Part shown: piece by piece, positions 49,711-58,773 of the stretch
How positions within the stretch are numbered: the first letter of the stretch is position 1
Layout: the number at the start of each line of letters is the position of its first letter
NCBI RefSeq assembly: GCF_030811455.1
Contig: NZ_JAUSQU010000001.1
Span: 9,610,001 to 9,674,000 of the forward strand
Reading direction: 5' to 3'
Length of the DNA: 64,000 bases
From: Streptosporangium lutulentum
GTDB lineage: Bacteria > Actinomycetota > Actinomycetes > Streptosporangiales > Streptosporangiaceae
Made by a program: the position numbers and the translations under genes
The notes under the pieces: model-generated
Told to the model about the DNA's origin: nothing
Databases searched by the model: none
Seen by the model: the letters and a program-made list of their open reading frames with translations, nothing else

Positions 49711-50595
49711 ATGGCCCTCCGCTACAACCCCCCGCCTACCTGGCCGACCCCACCGCCCGGTTGGACCCCACCGCCCGGTTGGCAGCCGGACCCCTCTTGG
49801 CCGCCTCCGCCGGTCGGCTGGCAGCTGTGGGTTGTGGAAAGAGATCCTGCTTGGCTCCGGGTGATCAAGCGGATTTACCTCGGCCCGGCGCACACGCAAC
49901 TGGGACGCAAGGTGATTCGGGTCGGACTGCTGGGGCTACTGACGGTCGCGGTGCTGATCGCCCCGTTCCAGCGCATTGATCCTGCCCCGGTGGCGAGCGA
50001 CCGCGTCGCTTTGCAGCGCTCTTCGGCACCCGGCATCGTCACCCCCACGGGGGTCGGGCTTCCGAGTGTGCAGCCGATGACGGCCCCGCCCCCTGCCCCG
50101 GAGATCACGGTCACGACCACGACCACGAGCACAGGGACGAGGATGCCCCACCTGAGTGGCCTTGACGGTGCAAGCGCCCGAAAGCAGCTGCAGGAGCTGG
50201 GCGTGCGCGGCATCACCATGAAGGCGGTGAACGGCGGAGCGGTGATTGACGAATCGAAGTTGATCGTGGTCGGTGTGTCCCATCTGCCCGGGGAGAAGAT
50301 CACTGCTGATACCGCGATCACGCTGATGCTGGGCCGATCCCTGGTGCCTCGACCGACCCGGAGCGCAGCGGTGCAACCACCGCCGCCGGTCGGGGAAACC
50401 AAGCGGCCGGAGCCGTCGGCTTCATCACCGGTACCCGAGCAGGCGACATCATCACCAAAGCCCGCGCCCGACCCTCGCTTCGGCACCTGCCGGGAGGCGA
50501 ACGCGCACGGTTATGAGGGCTATCGACAAGGCATAGACATCGAATACGACTGGTACGAGGACCGCGACAGCGATGGCGTAGCCTGCGAACGCTGA
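49711..50595 (+). CDS. Membrane-anchored PASTA plus excalibur domain protein
   Basis: This 294-residue protein has a Pro/Trp-rich N-terminus (WPTPPPGWTPPPGWQPD) and one transmembrane helix near residue 75 (VIRVGLLGLLTVAVLIA). A PASTA-like repeat follows (MPHLSGLDGASARKQLQELG), then a Pro/Ser linker and a C-terminal excalibur calcium-binding motif (DWYEDRDSDGVACE). PASTA domains bind peptidoglycan or beta-lactams. The protein is probably a cell-surface factor. GAAGG precedes the ATG. It is isolated among gene remnants. Confidence 0.8.
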   Translation: MALRYNPPPTWPTPPPGWTPPPGWQPDPSWPPPPVGWQLWVVERDPAWLRVIKRIYLGPAHTQLGRKVIRVGLLGLLTVAVLIAPFQRIDPAPVASDRVALQRSSAPGIVTPTGVGLPSVQPMTAPPPAPEITVTTTTTSTGTRMPHLSGLDGASARKQLQELGVRGITMKAVNGGAVIDESKLIVVGVSHLPGEKITADTAITLMLGRSLVPRPTRSAAVQPPPPVGETKRPEPSASSPVPEQATSSPKPAPDPRFGTCREANAHGYEGYRQGIDIEYDWYEDRDSDGVACER

Positions 50596-50954
50596 CAACT
50601 CCACCACCATTGCGCCGGCGGAACCAGGGCTTCACCGTCGAGGTCAGCCACCTCTGCAAGAGGATGCAGGCGTTGCATGACAGGCTCGGCCACGACGTGG
50701 CCCGATGCCGGCGTCGTGCACGTAGGAGTCCGAGATGTTCGCGCGGTGAACAGGCTGTGTAGCCGATGTAGCAGGTCGTCAGAACTGCCGGTTTTCAAAG
50801 CTCGTGGCGCCAGGTTCGGACGCGTCTGGTCTCGAAAATGGGACTGGGCGCGTTTTTGTATTTTTCGGACCCACCTACTTCAGGCTTCCTTTTTTGCTTC
50901 TGAACCAGATCGTCGAGAACTCTGGGCTGTCACTAATACCTACGTACAAACCGC
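50596..50954. other. No gene seen
   Basis: These 359 bp have lower GC than the surroundings toward 50850-50950 (CGTTTTTGTATTTTTCGG). No conserved reading frame is supported. Confidence 0.5.
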
Positions 50955-51242
50955 CTAGCGAGTTGGAGGGCCCACCTTCTCGGCCGAGGTGATGATCCCG
51001 TCTTGGACCCTCAGCGTGATGAGATCGCCTGGCTTGATCGCGCTGAGGTTTGCCAAGAGGTTTCCGCGCATGGGGTAGCACTGCCTTGCGCTATCGTCGC
51101 TGGGGTTGGGGGATCGGATGCAGAGCTCACGTAGATCAACTGACTCGAGCGGGCCTGTGACATGAACCGTTACCGTGACGGAGCAAGAAGTCATAGTCGT
51201 GCAGAAAATCAAAGCGGATAAAACCGTCACGGATTTGCGCAT
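50955..51242 (-). CDS. Small putative lipoprotein
   Basis: This 95-residue protein has a basic-hydrophobic signal (MRKSVTVLSALIFCTTMTSC) ending in a lipobox-like MTSC. A short beta-rich domain follows (VTVHVTGPLESVDLRELCIR; GDLITLRVQDGIITSAEKVG). I do not recognise a family. It is monocistronic, in the remnant-rich accessory patch. Confidence 0.6.
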   Translation of the reverse strand: MRKSVTVLSALIFCTTMTSCSVTVTVHVTGPLESVDLRELCIRSPNPSDDSARQCYPMRGNLLANLSAIKPGDLITLRVQDGIITSAEKVGPPTR

Positions 51243-51379
51243 GGGTGCCCCCTGGACGGCTTGGCCTATGCCTGGATTTTAACGCTCCAGTGGCACTTTT
51301 TGATCTATTTATAGAGATGATATGAAAACGGCCAATGTGTGATCATCAGGTGTTTTTGAGGGCAACCAAAGATCGTGCA

Positions 51380-51508
51380 GTGGCGGCAGGTGACAGCGTA
51401 GACATTGTCAGGTGGAAGATCGCCTTCGACGAGCTGATGGGGCGGATCGCGGGCCGGTTCGGCTGGACAGACATCGTCGCATCGCCCAGCGGCGAACTTC
51501 CGCGCTGA
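51380..51508 (+). pseudogene. N-terminal remnant of an IS701-like transposase
   Basis: A 42-residue frame from GTG 51380 contains IAFDELMGRIAGRFG, the usual opening of actinomycete IS701-type transposases, and then stops. The normal continuation (RVEPRRRA...) is replaced by unrelated sequence, and no catalytic part exists nearby. It marks a past insertion followed by deletion. Confidence 0.5.
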
Positions 51509-51595
51509 CTGCAAATCGCTCAACTCCAGGCGTCTCCCCGACTTGTTGGCGATGGCTGACGCCTTCGCTGACGTACTCCTGGAAAGGTGATAGCC

Positions 51596-52729
51596 ATGAG
51601 CGACAGCGATACGGCCGCGCAACTCCGCCTTGCTCTGGCGGAGAAGATCAGCTCTCCTGGCTGGCGGCACGCGTTGGAAGCGGTGCCCCGCGAGCTGTTT
51701 CTGGGTGACGCCGTCTACCGGCAGGAACCCGGCCGCGGCTGGGTTCCCATACGCCGGCCCGAGCTGAGCGCCGAAGACTGGTTGGCACTCGCCTACACCG
51801 ACGAGACGTGGGTGACCCAGATCGACGGGGTCATGGCCGAAGACGCGACCGGGCCGGTGACGATCTTGCGGCCCACATCGTCGTCGACCTTCCCCGGCCT
51901 GGTCGTGCGGATGCTCGAAACGGCCGGGATCGGTGAAGGCGACACGGTGCTGGAGATCGGCACCGGCACCGGTTACTCCACCTCGTTGATGTGTCACCGG
52001 CTCGGCGACAAGGCCGTGACGTCCATCGAATACGACCCGGTGGTCGCGGCTCGGGCGAAGGCCGCCATCGCCCAGGCCGGATACGCGCCCATCCTCGTCC
52101 ACGGTGACGGGCTCCTCGGGTACGACGACGCGGCCCCATACGATCGCCTCATCGCCACCTGCGCGGTACGCACGATCCCGCTCGCGTGGCTGTGGCAGGT
52201 CCGCGCAGGGGGAACGATCACTGCCCCCACGCGGGGGTGGTTGGACGGCGTCGCGTTCGCGCATCTCCAGGTCGCTGAGGACGGCTCCGCGAGCGGACGC
52301 TTCGTCAACGACGACGTGTATTTCATGACCGCCCGGCCGCACCTTCCGCCGCCGCGGCCACCCCTGGTGATGGGCCGTGGGGCGATGAGTGAGAGCAGGA
52401 TTGACCCGGCGATCCTGCAGGACGACACGGCGCTTTTCGTCGCCCAGCTCGCCGCCCCCCAGGCGCAGCACAGTTGGGCGGAGGAAACCCGCATGCTGTC
52501 CGACACGGGGACCGGATCGCAAGCCGACGTCAGGCCGAACCCCGTCGGCGGATGGACGGTTCACCAGCACGGCCCCCTACGTCTGTGGGACGCGGTCGAG
52601 GACGCCCTCCTGACCTGGCGGGGCGCCGGGTCGCCGCACCAGTCGGCGTTCGGGCTCACGGTCACCCAGAAAAGCCAATACGTCTGGCTGGGTGAACCAG
52701 GCGGACCGTCCTGGGACCTGCCCGCCTGA
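51596..52729 (+). CDS. Protein-aspartate O-methyltransferase-like enzyme (ATP-grasp peptide maturase system type)
   Basis: This 377-residue PIMT-like methyltransferase has the SAM motif VLEIGTGTGYSTSLMCHRLG near residue 122. RPTSSSTFPGLVVRMLETAG precedes it and APYDRLIATCAVRTIPLAWL follows. The long C-terminal extension and TQIDGVMAEDA are the pattern of methyltransferases that accompany ATP-grasp graspetide maturation. No ATP-grasp ligase or precursor gene is visible, so it appears orphaned. GGAAAGG lies eight bases before ATG 51596. A short open frame ending DLLAMADAFADVLLER stops 5 bp upstream of this gene's ATG. Confidence 0.75.
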   Translation: MSDSDTAAQLRLALAEKISSPGWRHALEAVPRELFLGDAVYRQEPGRGWVPIRRPELSAEDWLALAYTDETWVTQIDGVMAEDATGPVTILRPTSSSTFPGLVVRMLETAGIGEGDTVLEIGTGTGYSTSLMCHRLGDKAVTSIEYDPVVAARAKAAIAQAGYAPILVHGDGLLGYDDAAPYDRLIATCAVRTIPLAWLWQVRAGGTITAPTRGWLDGVAFAHLQVAEDGSASGRFVNDDVYFMTARPHLPPPRPPLVMGRGAMSESRIDPAILQDDTALFVAQLAAPQAQHSWAEETRMLSDTGTGSQADVRPNPVGGWTVHQHGPLRLWDAVEDALLTWRGAGSPHQSAFGLTVTQKSQYVWLGEPGGPSWDLPA

Positions 52730-52751
52730 GGAAACCCGCCGCGGAGACGTC

Positions 52752-52892
52752 ATGCACACGCACTGGACTACCGCTCCTCTGGTGGCCTTCGACCTGGAGG
52801 GCACCGGCGGGCAGGACCACGGACACGAAGCGATCCTGGAAGTCGGGGTTGTGCCGGCCGTCTTGGAAGCACTGTTCGCGGCGAGGCGATGA
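52752..52892 (+). pseudogene. N-terminal remnant of a DnaQ-like 3'-5' exonuclease gene
   Basis: A 46-residue frame starts MHTHWTTAPLVAFDLEGTGG and continues to EAILEVGVVP, the Exo I motif (DxE) of DEDD exonucleases. After VVP the family sequence is lost and the frame stops at 52892. It starts 22 bp behind the methyltransferase. In intact loci the exonuclease continues for 150 or more residues, so this is truncated. Confidence 0.6.
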
Positions 52893-52901
52893 GAAAGCTC
52901 C

Positions 52902-52922
52902 GGAGGCGGCGGACCCGCCTCC
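52902..52922 (-). terminator. Hairpin after the GH87 gene
   Basis: GGAGGCGG (52902-52909) pairs with CCGCCTCC (52915-52922), 17 bp beyond the GH87 stop. CTTTCTC follows on the minus strand. Confidence 0.5.
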
Positions 52923-52938
52923 TCCGGGGCTCGGGAGG

Positions 52939-55863
52939 TCACGAGGAGTAGACCTCGAACTCGGAGAGCTGGCCGGCGGGCCAGCCGCTGTTGGCGGTGA
53001 AGGTCAGGCGCAGGTGACGCCTGCTGGTGGCCGGGAAGGTGATGGTGGCCGTGTTGCCGGTGGCGGGGTTGAAGGTGTAGGTCGCCGAGCCGACGACGTT
53101 GGTGAAGGTGTTCCCGTCGGTGCTGCCCAGGACGGTGAGCGTCTGGGTGCGGGTGGCCCAGGCGGCGGCCGGGGGCAGCTTGAGGACGATCCGGCCGACG
53201 CTCGCGGACGAGCCGAGGTCGACCGTGACCGACTGCGGGAAGGCGTTGTTGGCCGACTCCCAGTAGGTGCTCGCGTTGCCGTCCACGACGTTGCCCGAGC
53301 CGTACGTCTGGGAGTGGCCGGTCTCCGTGGTCGGCCTGCCCTGCGCCAGGTTGGTGACGGGCGCCGAGCCGCCGGTGCCGGTGAGGGCCACGGTCAGGGG
53401 CCCGTTCGGGTCGTTGCTCGCGACGCTCAGGGTGCCTGTGCGGGTGCCCGTCGCGGTGGGGGTGAAGGTGACGTTGACGGTGCAGGAGGCTCCGGCGGCG
53501 AGGGTGGTGCCGCAGGTCCTGGTCTGCGCGTAGTCGCCGGTGGTGGCGACCGTGCCGAGCGTCGCGGACCCGGTGCCGTTGTTGGTGACCGTCACGGCCT
53601 GCGCCGGGCTGGTCGTGCCGCTCTGGCGTGCCCCGAAGGACAGGCTGCCGGGAGAGGCGGTGAGGGCGACGCCGTTGGTGCCGCTGCCGGTGAGGCCGAC
53701 GGTCACCGGGCCGCCGGGGGCGCTGCTGGCGAGGGTGAGCGTGCCGGTACGGGTGCCCGTCGCGGTCGGCCTGAAGGTGACGTTGACCGTACAGGTCGCG
53801 CCCGCGGCGAGGGAACTGCCGCAGTTGTTGGTCTGGGTGTAGTCGCCGGTGGCGGTCACCGAGCTGATCGGGGCCGCCGTGGTGGCTCCGTTCGTGATGG
53901 TGACGGACTGCGCCTGGCTGGTCCCGCCGACCTGGAGCGCGGGGAAGGACAGGCTGCCGGGGGAGCCGGACAGGCCGCCCGTGCTGCCACCGCCGCCGGG
54001 GTAGATGTAGTTCGGCGCCGGCCAGGTGCCGGTGCAGGTCGTGGAGGTGGGGCTCCAGCCGGTGTTGCCGGTGCCGACGACGGGCGTGAAGCTCGCGCCG
54101 ACGCAGTTGTGGATGGCGACGCCCGCGCCCAGGTGGGCGGCCTTGACGTTGTTGAACGTCATGTTCGCGCCCGACTGCGCCTGGATCATGTAGGTGCCGG
54201 TGCCGTCGATGTTGACGTTGTTGAAGTTGACCGTGCTCGTGCTGCCCTCGATGACGTGGATGGCGGCGTAGGAGCTGTCCAGGATGTCGGTGTCGGTGAC
54301 GTTGATGGTGGCGTTGACCGGCTCGTTGAGCCCGCTGAACCAGATGGCGCCGACGCCGAAGTGCCAGTTGAAGTCGTTGTTGCCGGCCCGGAGCAGGGTG
54401 TTGCGGGCGACGGTGTGGGTGCCGGCGACCGCGGTGCCCTGGCCGGAGTTGACGCCGGGGTAGCGGTTGGCGATGTGGATGCCGCCGCCGTTGCTGACGG
54501 TGTCGGCCACCACGTTGTCGGTGATCTGGATGTTCCTGCCGCCGTACGTGACGATGTTGTTGGCCAGCAGCGTGACGCCGACGGTGTTGAAGGTGAACTT
54601 GTTGTTCACGTTCGGCACCCGTTCGGGCCACATGGCCAGGCCGTCGTCACCGGTGTTGCGGACGAAGGTGTTCGCCACGGTCGAGTTGGTGACGCCCGTG
54701 TGGAAGTTCACGCCGTCGGCGGTCTGGTCGAGGATGCGGCTGTTCTTGATGGTGAAGTTGTCCATCGGGCCGTCCATCCAGGCCCCGACCTTGGTGTGCT
54801 GCAGCCACAGGTTGTCCACGACCGAGTCGGTCATCGCGCCGCCCAGAGCGTTGACCTGGTCGTTGTCCTCACGCTCCATGACCTCGCCGATGATGGCGAA
54901 GTCCTTGAGCGTGACGTTGCGGCTCGGGCCGCCCGCCTCGTGGGAACGGATCTCACCGCCGTAGCCGCCGCCCTGGACGTACTTGCCGTAGACGCCGACG
55001 GCCCTGTTGCGCTGGGTGGGGTGGCGTCCGCCGAGCACGCTGTACCAGGGGCCTGCTCCGCGCAGGGTCACCCCGTCGACGACCACGTGGTCGTAGAGGT
55101 TGTAGGTGCCCTCGGGGATCCAGACCTCCTTGGCCTGGGCCTTGCCGGCGTTGACCGCGGCCTGGAAGGCGGCGGTGTTGTCGACGCCGGTGCTGTTCTT
55201 GACGGCGCCGAAGTCGTCGACCGACAGCGAGCCCGCGGGCCGGGTGATCGGGCCGGGGACGACCTCGAAGTCGGCCAGGTCGACGGTGATCGGGATGCCG
55301 CCGGTGGACTGGACGCGGACCTTGGCGCCCGCGGCGAGCGTGGACCCGAACAGGGTCCGCGTCTCGTCGTAGAAGTGGTGGGGGTTGGTGTCGCCGGGGT
55401 TGTTGTTGAACGGGTAGCCGCCGTAGTACCAGCCGTACTTCGAGGTGAGGGACAGGTCCTTCAGGTGTGCCCCGTTGACCCGCAGGTCGGCGGTGGTGGT
55501 CTGGCCGGTTCCCGAGGCGTTGTCCGGCACGCTGTAGCGCAGGGACATCCCGTTGGCCGGCCTGGTGAGCGTGAACTCCACGTACTCGCCCGAGGAGTCG
55601 AGCGTCACCGCCCGGCGGCCCGAGGCCTCGGAGGGGAGGCGGCCGTAGATCCTGTCGGGGCCGATCACCTGGCCTGAGGTGACGGCGTCCTCGGCTTCGA
55701 TCTCGACGAAGGGCACGGTGGCACCGCGCCCTGCGAAGTCGAACGGGGAGTCGGCTCGCGCGGCGGCTGAGGCGGAGGTGGCCGGCGACCCGGCGAGCCC
55801 TCCCGCTGTCAGCACCACGACCGTGGCGATCGTCCAGGCCTTGAGCCTGCCGGACTTCTTCAT
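52939..55863 (-). CDS. Secreted GH87 alpha-1,3-glucanase (mycodextranase type) with HYDIN-like and discoidin modules
   Basis: This 974-residue secreted enzyme has a signal peptide of about 35 residues (ATVVVLTAGGLAGSPATSASA). A CBM35-like/beta-sandwich region spans residues 38-205 and a right-handed beta-helix 205-610. In the helix Asp383 (TADGVNFH) and the Asp406-Asp407 pair (NTGDDGLAMW) have the 23/24-residue spacing of the catalytic aspartates of characterised GH87 enzymes. Two choice-of-anchor-D/HYDIN-type repeats (about 630-735 and 745-850) and an F5/8 type C module follow. It hydrolyses alpha-1,3-glucan of fungal walls. AAGGG precedes ATG 55863. Confidence 0.9.
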   Translation of the reverse strand: MKKSGRLKAWTIATVVVLTAGGLAGSPATSASAAARADSPFDFAGRGATVPFVEIEAEDAVTSGQVIGPDRIYGRLPSEASGRRAVTLDSSGEYVEFTLTRPANGMSLRYSVPDNASGTGQTTTADLRVNGAHLKDLSLTSKYGWYYGGYPFNNNPGDTNPHHFYDETRTLFGSTLAAGAKVRVQSTGGIPITVDLADFEVVPGPITRPAGSLSVDDFGAVKNSTGVDNTAAFQAAVNAGKAQAKEVWIPEGTYNLYDHVVVDGVTLRGAGPWYSVLGGRHPTQRNRAVGVYGKYVQGGGYGGEIRSHEAGGPSRNVTLKDFAIIGEVMEREDNDQVNALGGAMTDSVVDNLWLQHTKVGAWMDGPMDNFTIKNSRILDQTADGVNFHTGVTNSTVANTFVRNTGDDGLAMWPERVPNVNNKFTFNTVGVTLLANNIVTYGGRNIQITDNVVADTVSNGGGIHIANRYPGVNSGQGTAVAGTHTVARNTLLRAGNNDFNWHFGVGAIWFSGLNEPVNATINVTDTDILDSSYAAIHVIEGSTSTVNFNNVNIDGTGTYMIQAQSGANMTFNNVKAAHLGAGVAIHNCVGASFTPVVGTGNTGWSPTSTTCTGTWPAPNYIYPGGGGSTGGLSGSPGSLSFPALQVGGTSQAQSVTITNGATTAAPISSVTATGDYTQTNNCGSSLAAGATCTVNVTFRPTATGTRTGTLTLASSAPGGPVTVGLTGSGTNGVALTASPGSLSFGARQSGTTSPAQAVTVTNNGTGSATLGTVATTGDYAQTRTCGTTLAAGASCTVNVTFTPTATGTRTGTLSVASNDPNGPLTVALTGTGGSAPVTNLAQGRPTTETGHSQTYGSGNVVDGNASTYWESANNAFPQSVTVDLGSSASVGRIVLKLPPAAAWATRTQTLTVLGSTDGNTFTNVVGSATYTFNPATGNTATITFPATSRRHLRLTFTANSGWPAGQLSEFEVYSS

Positions 55864-56248
55864 CGACTGACCCTTCATTTTACGAAGAGCCGGACGCTTC
55901 GCGGTCAGAGACGCACAGACCGGTGGTGCCCGGGGGGGTATCCACACCTTAAAATGACGCACAGATGTCTGCAAGGTTTCGTCTGTTCCATGAAATGTAT
56001 CGACTATGTTGCGTTGTTTCTTTTACTGCAATTTCTGCGCAAGTGCTTGCTTGGCTCTGGAAGCCGCTTGCGCCGAGGTGGAAGTGGCAGCCCGGAAGAA
56101 GCGCTCGGCGGGTTCGCCGCCACGGCGCCTTGACGGCGAACCCGCCGTGGCGGCGATCGCGGCGTGGTTCGGGCGCACTCCCGGTAGGCGACCCTCGGCT
56201 TTCGTGGGAGGCGTTCAGCGAGCTCCGCGGGAATCACCTCCAGGTTGG
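55864..56248. other. Region upstream of the GH87 gene
   Basis: No gene is supported in these 385 bp. An A/T-rich segment at about 55945-56045 probably holds the GH87 promoter. Confidence 0.5.
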
Positions 56249-57403
56249 TCACCGACGACTGCGGCGGACCTGGGCGCGATAGTGATCAAGGACGTCTTGG
56301 CGAAGGAGGTGGCCGAAGCCCGCGGCGTCGATGCGCAGGCCGAGTTCATGCTCGGTCACGCTGAGCGTGGCGGCGGTGTAGGTGAGGTTCCAACCGTTGG
56401 CGGCGAGCTGGGTCAACAGATGACCGCGTCGAATTTGGTTCTCCGACAGACGGAACGTTTTGAGGTACGCGAGCCGGCCGGCGCTGTCGGTGATGAGCTC
56501 GCCGATGTGGTTCTCACGCTGCCGTTCGAAGGGTGGCAGGAAGCGGGACAGGCAATAGTCGCCCATCTCGTAGACGCGCTGATATGTGTAGCCGGTGCCC
56601 AGCAGCCCGCCCGCCATGACCTGGTCGTGGAAGGCCGCCCACTCCTCTTGCTGCCGACGGGCCTGCGCGCGCAGATCGGCGAGCGACCGCACCGTCGCGT
56701 CCACGATGCGGGCGCGGAAATCGGACACCGGCATGCTGAGCATCGCGTAGTGGTAGATCAACTCGCCGTACAGGTCGTGGATGAGGGTGGAGTGCAGGGC
56801 ACGGTAGTCATCAGGGTGCGGCACCACGAACGCGGCGGCGAGCGTGTCCGCGGCGTAAACCAGGACGCCGCACTGGCCGGGGTGAATCTCGAAGACGCGA
56901 AGGGCGTCCTGCAGGCCTCTGACCGTGGCGCCGGCGTACGCCTCCTCGACGCGGGGGGAAAGCCCGCGGTCGATCGCGCGGCGTGACCATTCCTCCCACG
57001 CGATCTCCGGCCCGCCGAAGTGCAGCGCCAGGTACCCCTCAAGAGCCAGGTGCAAGGGCAGGAACCGCAGCCGATTCTTGTCGGCGCGGCGAGCCATACG
57101 GCGGTGGAACCGCAGCGGCATCCGGCTGGGCGTGCGGTCACGCTCCGCCGGCCCCCGCAGCTGGGTTCCGTACGCCGCGGCGGGAGTGGCGTCGCGCGTC
57201 CAGCTCGCCACGAACCCGTGAGGGATGTAGGAGGAGTACACGGTCCGCGAGTCCACCTCTACAACGCCGAACTCCGCGTCGTAGAGCCGGGCGTCCAGTC
57301 GCAGGTCCTCGATCGGCTTCTCGCGGATCAGCGGGACGAGCCGTACGCCGCCCCATGCCTGCGCAGGGCGAGTGCTCAGCCCGGTGAGAGCGAGGTCCGT
57401 CAT
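56249..57403 (-). CDS. ARPP-2-like domain protein
   Basis: This 384-residue cytoplasmic protein begins LALTGLSTRPAQAWGGVRLV, followed by LRLDARLYDAEFGVVEVDSR and YIPHGFVASWTRDATPAAAYGTQL (split here). These recall the ARPP-2 domain (ADP-ribosylglycohydrolase- and phosphatase-associated). The C-terminal half is helical, with a predicted HTH-like LLTQLAANGWNLTYTAATLS. It is coupled by ATGA to the upstream vWA gene, so the two act together. The biochemical role is unknown; the domain name is from memory. Confidence 0.6.
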   Translation of the reverse strand: MTDLALTGLSTRPAQAWGGVRLVPLIREKPIEDLRLDARLYDAEFGVVEVDSRTVYSSYIPHGFVASWTRDATPAAAYGTQLRGPAERDRTPSRMPLRFHRRMARRADKNRLRFLPLHLALEGYLALHFGGPEIAWEEWSRRAIDRGLSPRVEEAYAGATVRGLQDALRVFEIHPGQCGVLVYAADTLAAAFVVPHPDDYRALHSTLIHDLYGELIYHYAMLSMPVSDFRARIVDATVRSLADLRAQARRQQEEWAAFHDQVMAGGLLGTGYTYQRVYEMGDYCLSRFLPPFERQRENHIGELITDSAGRLAYLKTFRLSENQIRRGHLLTQLAANGWNLTYTAATLSVTEHELGLRIDAAGFGHLLRQDVLDHYRAQVRRSRR

Positions 57404-58773
57404 GCGTCCTCCCGTAGGAACTCCTCGATGCGGCGTGCCAGGTGGGCACGCAGCTCGAAGAGCCCGGTGCGCCCCTCTGCGAACTGAGCCAGCTCCACCA
57501 AGGCGACCAGGTTTTCGGCGTCGCGGATCCCGGCGGTCGGGACGGTGGGCGCCAGCCGCCGTACATCGAAGTCGGCGGCGTCATACACCGGGTTGAGGTG
57601 CACGATGCCGCAGGTGTGGTGGGGGTCGAGCCGGGTGCGCCAGATCCGCAGCACCTCTCCCGCGAGCCCCGGCGGTGAGTTGTCCCATCCGTCGGAGACG
57701 ATGAGAAGGCGCTCGGGTCGGAGGTCGAGGCCGTCGAGGATGCGTTCGCCGAGCGGCGTCGCCCCGTACGGCCGGGCGAGCAGTGCGTCCGATCGGCCCG
57801 AAAGCCACAGCGGCGTGTACTCGGAGGCCAGCGCCTCCAGAAGGAAATGGCAGGCGAGCGCGACGGCGAGCGGACGGCGGCGCTTGTGCCCCGAGCCGTA
57901 CGCGGAGAAGCTGTCGTCGAGGACGGCGACCACCGCGCCCCAGCGCCCGGCCTGATCGCCCGCGCTGCGGCGAGCGGCCGTGCGCAGCGCCGCCGTCAGT
58001 TCGGCGCGGCGGTGCACGCGATCGTCCGGTGAGAGAGCGAGTACGTATGACGCCAACCGGGTCAGCGGCATCGTGGCCAGGTCTGCCCGCACCGCATCGG
58101 CCCCCAGACCGCGCGCCGACTCCTGCAGGCGCAGGCGCTCCAGCCGGGTGAGCCGGGGCGCGATGCGCTCCAGGAAGGCAGCGCGTGCGATGCGGTGCTT
58201 CGCCGCGAACCCCTCCGCCACCGTGTAGGGCAACTTGTACAGCGCGGCCTGCTCGTAGTGGGCCCGCCGCCAGGTCTCCAGGATCGGTGTGGTGTAGGCG
58301 GCCGGTCGGTGCGGGGTGAACAGGAACGGCCCCAGCTCTCCACCCGGCCTCAGGTGGGCATGGCGGACGGCGTCCTTGACGGCGCCGCGGTACTTCACCG
58401 CGTCGAACGCGAGGTCGGGACGCGCGGCCAGCCAGTCACGCATAATCGCTCTGGTGCGCCGGTTGTTGACCTTGGCGCGGCGCAGTTCGCGAAACAGGCC
58501 GTACACCCGAGGCGGTGGCAGCAGGGCCAGCCGCCGGGCGATCAGGCGCCCCTCGGCGTGACGCTGGTCCGGGTCCGCCTCCGCGGTCGTGGCCAGCAGG
58601 TTCCGGGCGATCAGTACGGCGTTGTGGTCGTTGACGTCCAGGGCGAGGGTGGCCGCGTACAGGTCGCGGTAGTTGCCCAGCAGGTAGCGATGCAGGAAGT
58701 CCAGCGAGAGGCTCTGCTCGCCCGCGCCGGAGTGGAACTCACGCTGGCCGGTGGAGGTGATCGCCGCGTTCAC
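57400..58773 (-). CDS. TROVE/Ro60-like helical repeat protein with von Willebrand A domain
   Basis: From GTG 58773 the protein has 457 residues. Residues 1-250 are helical repeats (LHRYLLGNYRDLYAATLALD; YGLFRELRRAKVNNRRTRAI). A vWA domain follows, with MIDAS residues Asp286-x-Ser288-x-Ser290 in VAVLDDSFSAYGSG and a distal LLIVSDGWDN. This architecture is that of Ro60/TROVE-like RNA-associated proteins. Coding-like sequence (INTHIETSADLIAADDVLLF) continues upstream of the GTG to about 58850 without a start codon, so the N-terminus may be frameshifted. The gene is coupled to the ARPP-2-like gene. Confidence 0.65.
   Translation of the reverse strand: MNAAITSTGQREFHSGAGEQSLSLDFLHRYLLGNYRDLYAATLALDVNDHNAVLIARNLLATTAEADPDQRHAEGRLIARRLALLPPPRVYGLFRELRRAKVNNRRTRAIMRDWLAARPDLAFDAVKYRGAVKDAVRHAHLRPGGELGPFLFTPHRPAAYTTPILETWRRAHYEQAALYKLPYTVAEGFAAKHRIARAAFLERIAPRLTRLERLRLQESARGLGADAVRADLATMPLTRLASYVLALSPDDRVHRRAELTAALRTAARRSAGDQAGRWGAVVAVLDDSFSAYGSGHKRRRPLAVALACHFLLEALASEYTPLWLSGRSDALLARPYGATPLGERILDGLDLRPERLLIVSDGWDNSPPGLAGEVLRIWRTRLDPHHTCGIVHLNPVYDAADFDVRRLAPTVPTAGIRDAENLVALVELAQFAEGRTGLFELRAHLARRIEEFLREDA

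Noticed and set aside
50677-50958. Small plus-strand frame after the excalibur-domain gene
   Set aside because: No ribosome site, biased composition and no recognisable motif; treated as non-coding.
51596-52729. Complete graspetide biosynthetic cluster
   Set aside because: Only the methyltransferase is present; no ATP-grasp ligase or precursor peptide can be supported on either strand.
52577-54631. Second long minus-strand frame overlapping GH87
   Set aside because: His/Arg/Gln-rich shifted translation of the glucanase repeats with no domain.
52849-55677. Very long plus-strand frame (over 900 codons) across the GH87 region
   Set aside because: It is Gly/Val/Asp/Arg-rich and featureless, the usual antisense shadow of a GC-rich gene; the minus strand encodes a coherent GH87 enzyme with signal peptide and catalytic motifs.
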